Shown here in pieces: positions 30,958 to 33,815 of a stretch of DNA of 33,815 nucleotides. Both the position numbers and the translations under genes were made by a program. The notes under the pieces are model-generated. The model was given only the letters and a program-made list of their open reading frames with translations, was not told the origin of the DNA and searched no databases. The stretch's first letter is position 1, and every line of letters begins with the position of its first letter. The stretch lies in contig LNZR01000005.1 in the NCBI GenBank assembly GCA_002007365.1, forward strand, positions 1 to 33,815, read 5' to 3'. This DNA is from Epulopiscium sp. Nele67-Bin005. Lineage in GTDB: Bacteria > Bacillota > Clostridia > Lachnospirales > Cellulosilyticaceae.

Positions 30958-31350
30958 ATGGCAATTTCAGGAATTAATATGCTTTCACAAACACAAAGCA
31001 TTATGCAAGCACAGCAACAACAAGATGATGATAGTGCATTTGCCTCAATTTTGGAAAAAACGGTTGACCTAGAAAAAACATTAACTCCAGAAGAGGAGCA
31101 AGAACTAAAAGAAGCTTGTCAACAAGTTGAAGAGTATATGCTAAGTATGATTTATAAACAAATGAAAAGCTCAATCCAAACAGATGAAAACGCACTAATT
31201 CCAAAAGGGGATTACGAAGAAATGTTTGAGAGTCAATATATAGATGTGCAAGTTAGCGAAATGGTTAAAGCAGGGGGAATTGGTCTGGCTGATGCAATGT
31301 ATAAACAAATGACAGGTCAACAAACTATGCACATCAACTTAAATGCATAA
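30958..31350 (+). CDS. flgJ: rod-binding protein, FlgJ N-terminal type
   Basis: This 130-residue protein corresponds to the rod-binding (rod cap) domain of FlgJ without the muramidase domain of proteobacterial FlgJ. A flexible start with a Gln-rich stretch (Q-A-Q-Q-Q-Q-D-D-D) is followed by the conserved part: A-C-Q-Q-V-E-E-Y-M-L-S-M-I-Y-K-Q-M, then G-D-Y-E-E-M-F-E-S-Q-Y and G-I-G-L-A-D-A-M-Y-K-Q-M. Single-domain FlgJ is usual in Firmicutes. A separate hydrolase would then open the wall for the rod. It is the last gene of the mbl operon. The ribosome-binding site is aaggaggg, and a terminator follows at once. Confidence 0.88.
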   Translation: MAISGINMLSQTQSIMQAQQQQDDDSAFASILEKTVDLEKTLTPEEEQELKEACQQVEEYMLSMIYKQMKSSIQTDENALIPKGDYEEMFESQYIDVQVSEMVKAGGIGLADAMYKQMTGQQTMHINLNA

Positions 31351-31352
31351 CC

Positions 31353-31392
31353 AAAAGCTTATGGAGAAAATTTTACTTCATAAGCTTTTTTA
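31353..31392 (+). terminator. intrinsic terminator of the mbl-flgFGJ operon
   Basis: The stem aaaagcttatg/cataagctttt is perfect with a 15-nt loop, and T6 follows. The 81-bp repeat array starts directly after it. Confidence 0.92.
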
Positions 31393-31394
31393 TT

Positions 31395-31695
31395 TTGGAT
31401 TTTCCATTTTCAAAAATCGTGTTCATCTTACTTTTCTGTCCTCATTTGAACAAACAATTCCTATAATTTTTTATGTTGGATTTCCCATTTTCAAAAATCG
31501 TGTTCATTTAACTTTTCTGTCCTCAATTGAACAAACAATTCCTATAATTTTTTAGTTTGGATTTCTCATTTTCAAAAATCATGTTCATCTAACTTTTCTG
31601 TCCTCATTTGAATAAACAATTTACACTATAATTTTTTAGTTTGGATTTCCCATTTTCAAAAATCCTGTTCATTTAACTTTTCTATCCTCTTCCCT
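31395..31695. repeat. 81-bp tandem repeat array (3.6 copies)
   Basis: Copies start at 31395, 31476, 31557 and 31641 with ttggattt. Each has ttttcaaaaatc, gttcat and ttttctgtcct, and full copies end aattttttag or similar. The period is 81, 81 and 84, because the third copy has a few extra bases. The last copy is cut after about 50 bases. A gttca/tgaac pair lies in each of the first two copies. The first two units are open in one frame (27 codons), but a TAG ends the second, so coding is unlikely. The array lies between a terminator and the promoter of the LCP gene. Confidence 0.9.
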
Positions 31696-31717
31696 AAAAA
31701 AAGGAAATAAATCGTAA

Positions 31718-31746
31718 TTTACAAACACTATATAAACAGGTATAAT
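31718..31746 (+). promoter_or_regulatory. promoter of LCP gene 1
   Basis: The plus strand reads TTTACA, 17 bases, TATAAT. It is a strong match, 24 bases before the GTG start codon. Confidence 0.7.
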
Positions 31747-31770
31747 ATAGGAACAAGAGGAGGACAAATC

Positions 31771-32796
31771 GTGAATAATAAATCAGAATTGCTCAAAATT
31801 TTCTTACAGTCTATAGCTCTAACACTAGCTTTGTGTATGACTATGGGGGGTGTTGGCGTGTTTATGTACAAAAAATACATATTTCAAGACAATGTTGTAG
31901 TTTCAATCGGGGAAAATGTTATTGAAACAATTAGTGACCCAGAAGAAATCCAAGAAATGGTAGAAATTGACAAAACCATTAACAAAACTCTGGCTATTTT
32001 TGGAACAGACAGAAAAGGTTTATTAACAGATGTTATTATGGTGGCCAATTTTAATAGCGAAACCAATCAAGTTCATATCATTTCAGTCCCTAGGGATACA
32101 TATGTTGAGTGGTCAGAAAGCCAAAGAGAACTCTTGCCATCTCGTAATAGTTGGGTAAGAGAAAGTAAGATAAATGAAATGGTGCCATGGGGTGGGCTTG
32201 AAAATATCCGTGGATTAACAGTTTATCAACTAGAAAGATTTTTGGGAATTAAAATTGATAATTATGTAGTTGTAACCCTTGATGCATTTGAACAGGTAGT
32301 TGATGCAATTGGAGGGGTTGAGCTTTATGTCCCTCAAAATATGAAATATACTGACCCATATCAAAATTTATACATTGATCTAAAAGAGGGTTATCAACAT
32401 TTAGATGGAGCAAAAGCAGAAATGTTTGTTAGATTTAGGTCATATCCTACAGGAGATTTAGCAAGAATTGATGCACAACAAATTTTCCTAGAAGCATTTA
32501 TCGAAAAAGTATTATCACCAAGTATAGTAAGTAAAGTGCCTGGAATTATTAGTGTAGCGTTTAATTCTGTAACAACGGATATTAGATTATTAGAAATTAA
32601 TGAATATCTTCCTTATTTAACAGAAGTTGACCCAACTCAAGTTTATTTCCACACAATGCCAGGAGCAGCAGAATATATTAATAATATTTCATACTTCTTA
32701 GTTGACATGGAAAAAACTGGACAATTAGTTGATGATATATTCTTTAATAACACATATGGTAAAGAAAGTTTTGAAATGGAAGATTTTAATCAATAA
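31771..32796 (+). CDS. LytR-CpsA-Psr (LCP) family glycopolymer ligase 1
   Basis: This 341-residue membrane-anchored enzyme has one transmembrane segment (residues 12-34) with the catalytic part outside. LCP proteins transfer wall teichoic acid or capsule chains from lipid carriers to peptidoglycan. Motifs are F-G-T-D-R, L-T-D-V-I-M-V, SVPRDTYVEW with the conserved Arg and Asp, K-I-N-E-M, V-D-A-I-G-G-V-E-L-Y-V and V-R-F-R-S-Y-P-T-G-D-L-A-R-I-D-A-Q-Q. The start is GTG, six bases behind gaggagg. A related second copy follows at 33038. The polymer is unknown. Confidence 0.93.
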   Translation: MNNKSELLKIFLQSIALTLALCMTMGGVGVFMYKKYIFQDNVVVSIGENVIETISDPEEIQEMVEIDKTINKTLAIFGTDRKGLLTDVIMVANFNSETNQVHIISVPRDTYVEWSESQRELLPSRNSWVRESKINEMVPWGGLENIRGLTVYQLERFLGIKIDNYVVVTLDAFEQVVDAIGGVELYVPQNMKYTDPYQNLYIDLKEGYQHLDGAKAEMFVRFRSYPTGDLARIDAQQIFLEAFIEKVLSPSIVSKVPGIISVAFNSVTTDIRLLEINEYLPYLTEVDPTQVYFHTMPGAAEYINNISYFLVDMEKTGQLVDDIFFNNTYGKESFEMEDFNQ

Positions 32797-32856
32797 ATAT
32801 TTGGCAGTATAATTTTGAGCCTAAAATTAAAAAATTTAATAGCAATTTGAAAATAA

Positions 32857-32899
32857 AAAGATACTTGTTTGTTAATACTAAACAAGTATCTTTATTTTT
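32857..32899 (+). terminator. intrinsic terminator of LCP gene 1
   Basis: The stem aaagatacttgttt/aaacaagtatcttt has 14 pairs and a 9-nt loop, and ATTTTT follows. Confidence 0.92.
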
Positions 32900-32900
32900 G

Positions 32901-32928
32901 TTGATTTTTTTGGTCAATGTGGTATGAT
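32901..32928 (+). promoter_or_regulatory. promoter of LCP gene 2
   Basis: The plus strand reads TTGATT, 16 bases, TATGAT, with TG just before the -10. A perfect TTGACA at 32944 lacks a good -10 and is a weaker candidate. Confidence 0.4.
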
Positions 32929-33037
32929 AAAAGACGGTAGAACTTGACAATTAACAAGATAATAATAACTATTTCTTCGTTAATAAAGTCAAAAAAAAAA
33001 GATTATTGCCAAATTTATTTATGAATAGAGGTGAAAA

Positions 33038-33815
33038 ATGGAAAATAATGACAAAAATTCCCCAACTTCCTTTTCTCACAAACTTCTTTCCCATTTTCTT
33101 TTGGGGTCGATTTTAGTTTTTGTGATTTGCCTTGGGTTGCTTGGAGGAGTTGTTTGGGCTTATCAAGTGTTTATTTTTGATGAAGGGACTGGTGATATCA
33201 TTGTTGTTTCTCCTGACCCTCCTCCTGAAGATACCCCCGAACCACTTCCCGTTGGGGTTGATAATGTAAATAAGACTGTTGCTGTTTTTGGGACTGATAT
33301 TGATGGCTTTCGTACAGACGTTGCTTTTGTTGTCAATTTTAATTCCATCACAAATAAGGTAAAAGTTGTTTCTATCCCTCGTGATACTCGTATTGAGTGG
33401 TCTTCTGCACAGCAATTAGCACTAAAAGATGCTCGTGGTTATTCTAAAGCTGTTACAAAACTCAATGAGATGTCGGCGTATTCTGGTATTTCTAATATTA
33501 AGAGTTTTGCCGTTGCTTCTATTGAAGAGTTGCTTGGGGTTTCAATTGATAATTATGTTATTGTTTCTCTTGATGCATTTAGAAAAATTGTTGATGCTAT
33601 TGGAGGGGTTGAGATGTATGTCCCTCAGAATATGTATTATGTTGACCCATATCAAAATTTATATATTGACCTCAAAGAGGGACATCAGCTACTTAATGGG
33701 ACTAAAGCCGAGATGTTAGTTAGATTTCGTTCCACTTATGCACTTGGTGATGTAACACGAATTTCTGTTCAACATTTGTTTTTGGAGGCATTTGCTAATA
33801 AGGTGCTTTCTCCTG
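33038..33815 (+). CDS. LCP family glycopolymer ligase 2 (3' end outside window)
   Basis: This open frame runs off the window after 259 codons. It begins at an ATG behind gaggtg, has a cytosolic start with S-F-S-H-K-L-L-S-H-F and a transmembrane segment (about residues 21-45), then a Pro/Glu-rich linker. The catalytic part aligns with gene 1: F-G-T-D-I-D-G-F-R-T-D-V, SIPRDTRIEW, K-L-N-E-M, V-D-A-I-G-G-V-E-M-Y-V-P-Q-N-M and Y-Q-N-L-Y-I-D-L-K-E-G. It is therefore a tandem duplicate of the gene at 31771. Codons ending in T (GTT, TCT, CTT, CCT) look more frequent than in gene 1, so the two have drifted or have separate histories. Confidence 0.9.
   Translation, partial: MENNDKNSPTSFSHKLLSHFLLGSILVFVICLGLLGGVVWAYQVFIFDEGTGDIIVVSPDPPPEDTPEPLPVGVDNVNKTVAVFGTDIDGFRTDVAFVVNFNSITNKVKVVSIPRDTRIEWSSAQQLALKDARGYSKAVTKLNEMSAYSGISNIKSFAVASIEELLGVSIDNYVIVSLDAFRKIVDAIGGVEMYVPQNMYYVDPYQNLYIDLKEGHQLLNGTKAEMLVRFRSTYALGDVTRISVQHLFLEAFANKVLSP

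Noticed and set aside
31343-31555. 70-codon frame with a 27-residue repeat in the 81-bp array
   Set aside because: It starts inside the end of flgJ without a ribosome-binding site, crosses the operon terminator and is stopped by TAG in the second repeat unit. The frame follows only from the 81-bp period.
31395-31695. CRISPR array
   Set aside because: Whole 81-bp units are repeated without unique spacers, and no cas genes are near.
1-33815. tRNA, rRNA, insertion sequences or prophage genes
   Set aside because: None were seen on either strand. No transposase, integrase or structural RNA signature was found by reading.

Overview
The window comes from an AT-rich, low-GC Firmicute. A Clostridia/Lachnospirales-like anaerobe fits best. 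The grounds are strong Shine-Dalgarno sites, many intrinsic hairpin-plus-T terminators, an mbl-flgF-flgG-flgJ block like the mbl-flhO-flhP arrangement of Bacillus, a long clostridial-type isoleucyl-tRNA synthetase and two LytR-CpsA-Psr (LCP) genes. No rRNA, tRNA, insertion sequence, prophage or CRISPR array was seen. The taxonomic placement is an inference.

Layout. 1-0.5 kb: end of an ABC exporter. 0.55-2.46 kb: MFS drug-type exporter on the minus strand, preceded by a 26-codon leader ORF and competing hairpins that look like attenuation control, and bracketed by two identical 32-bp terminators. 2.5-5.3 kb: AspT/YidE-type membrane exchanger and an orphan substrate-binding lipoprotein. 5.4-6.1 kb: tcdA. 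6.5-10.4 kb: malQ-glgP alpha-glucan operon (minus strand) with a LacI/CcpA-like operator in its leader. 11.1-13.5 kb: membrane-anchored 3D-domain protein and a MATE exporter. 13.5-16.7 kb: minus-strand run of small exported or anchored proteins, namely a DUF4352-like protein, a pair of roughly 100-residue paralogues, and a tandem duplication of a signal-peptide plus charged-repeat protein. 16.7-21.2 kb: YbjQ-like protein coupled to a Bax-inhibitor-1 protein, then ileS. 21.4-23.9 kb: polysaccharide deacetylase, and an HscC-type Hsp70 whose catalytic residues are replaced. 24-28 kb: pncB-plsC, an anchored basic protein of unknown role, and a YihY/BrkB membrane protein. 28.3-31.4 kb: mbl, flgF, flgG, flgJ. 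31.4-31.7 kb: an 81-bp tandem repeat. 31.8-33.8 kb: two tandem LCP genes, the second cut by the window end.

How the genes work together. malQ and glgP degrade malto-oligosaccharides and glycogen to glucose-1-phosphate. mbl, the flagellar rod genes, the LCP ligases, the deacetylase and the 3D protein all act on the cell envelope. The most unusual parts are the attenuator-like leader of the MFS gene, the degenerate Hsp70, the duplicated repeat-protein units with a conserved direct-repeat promoter, and the noncoding 81-bp repeat array.
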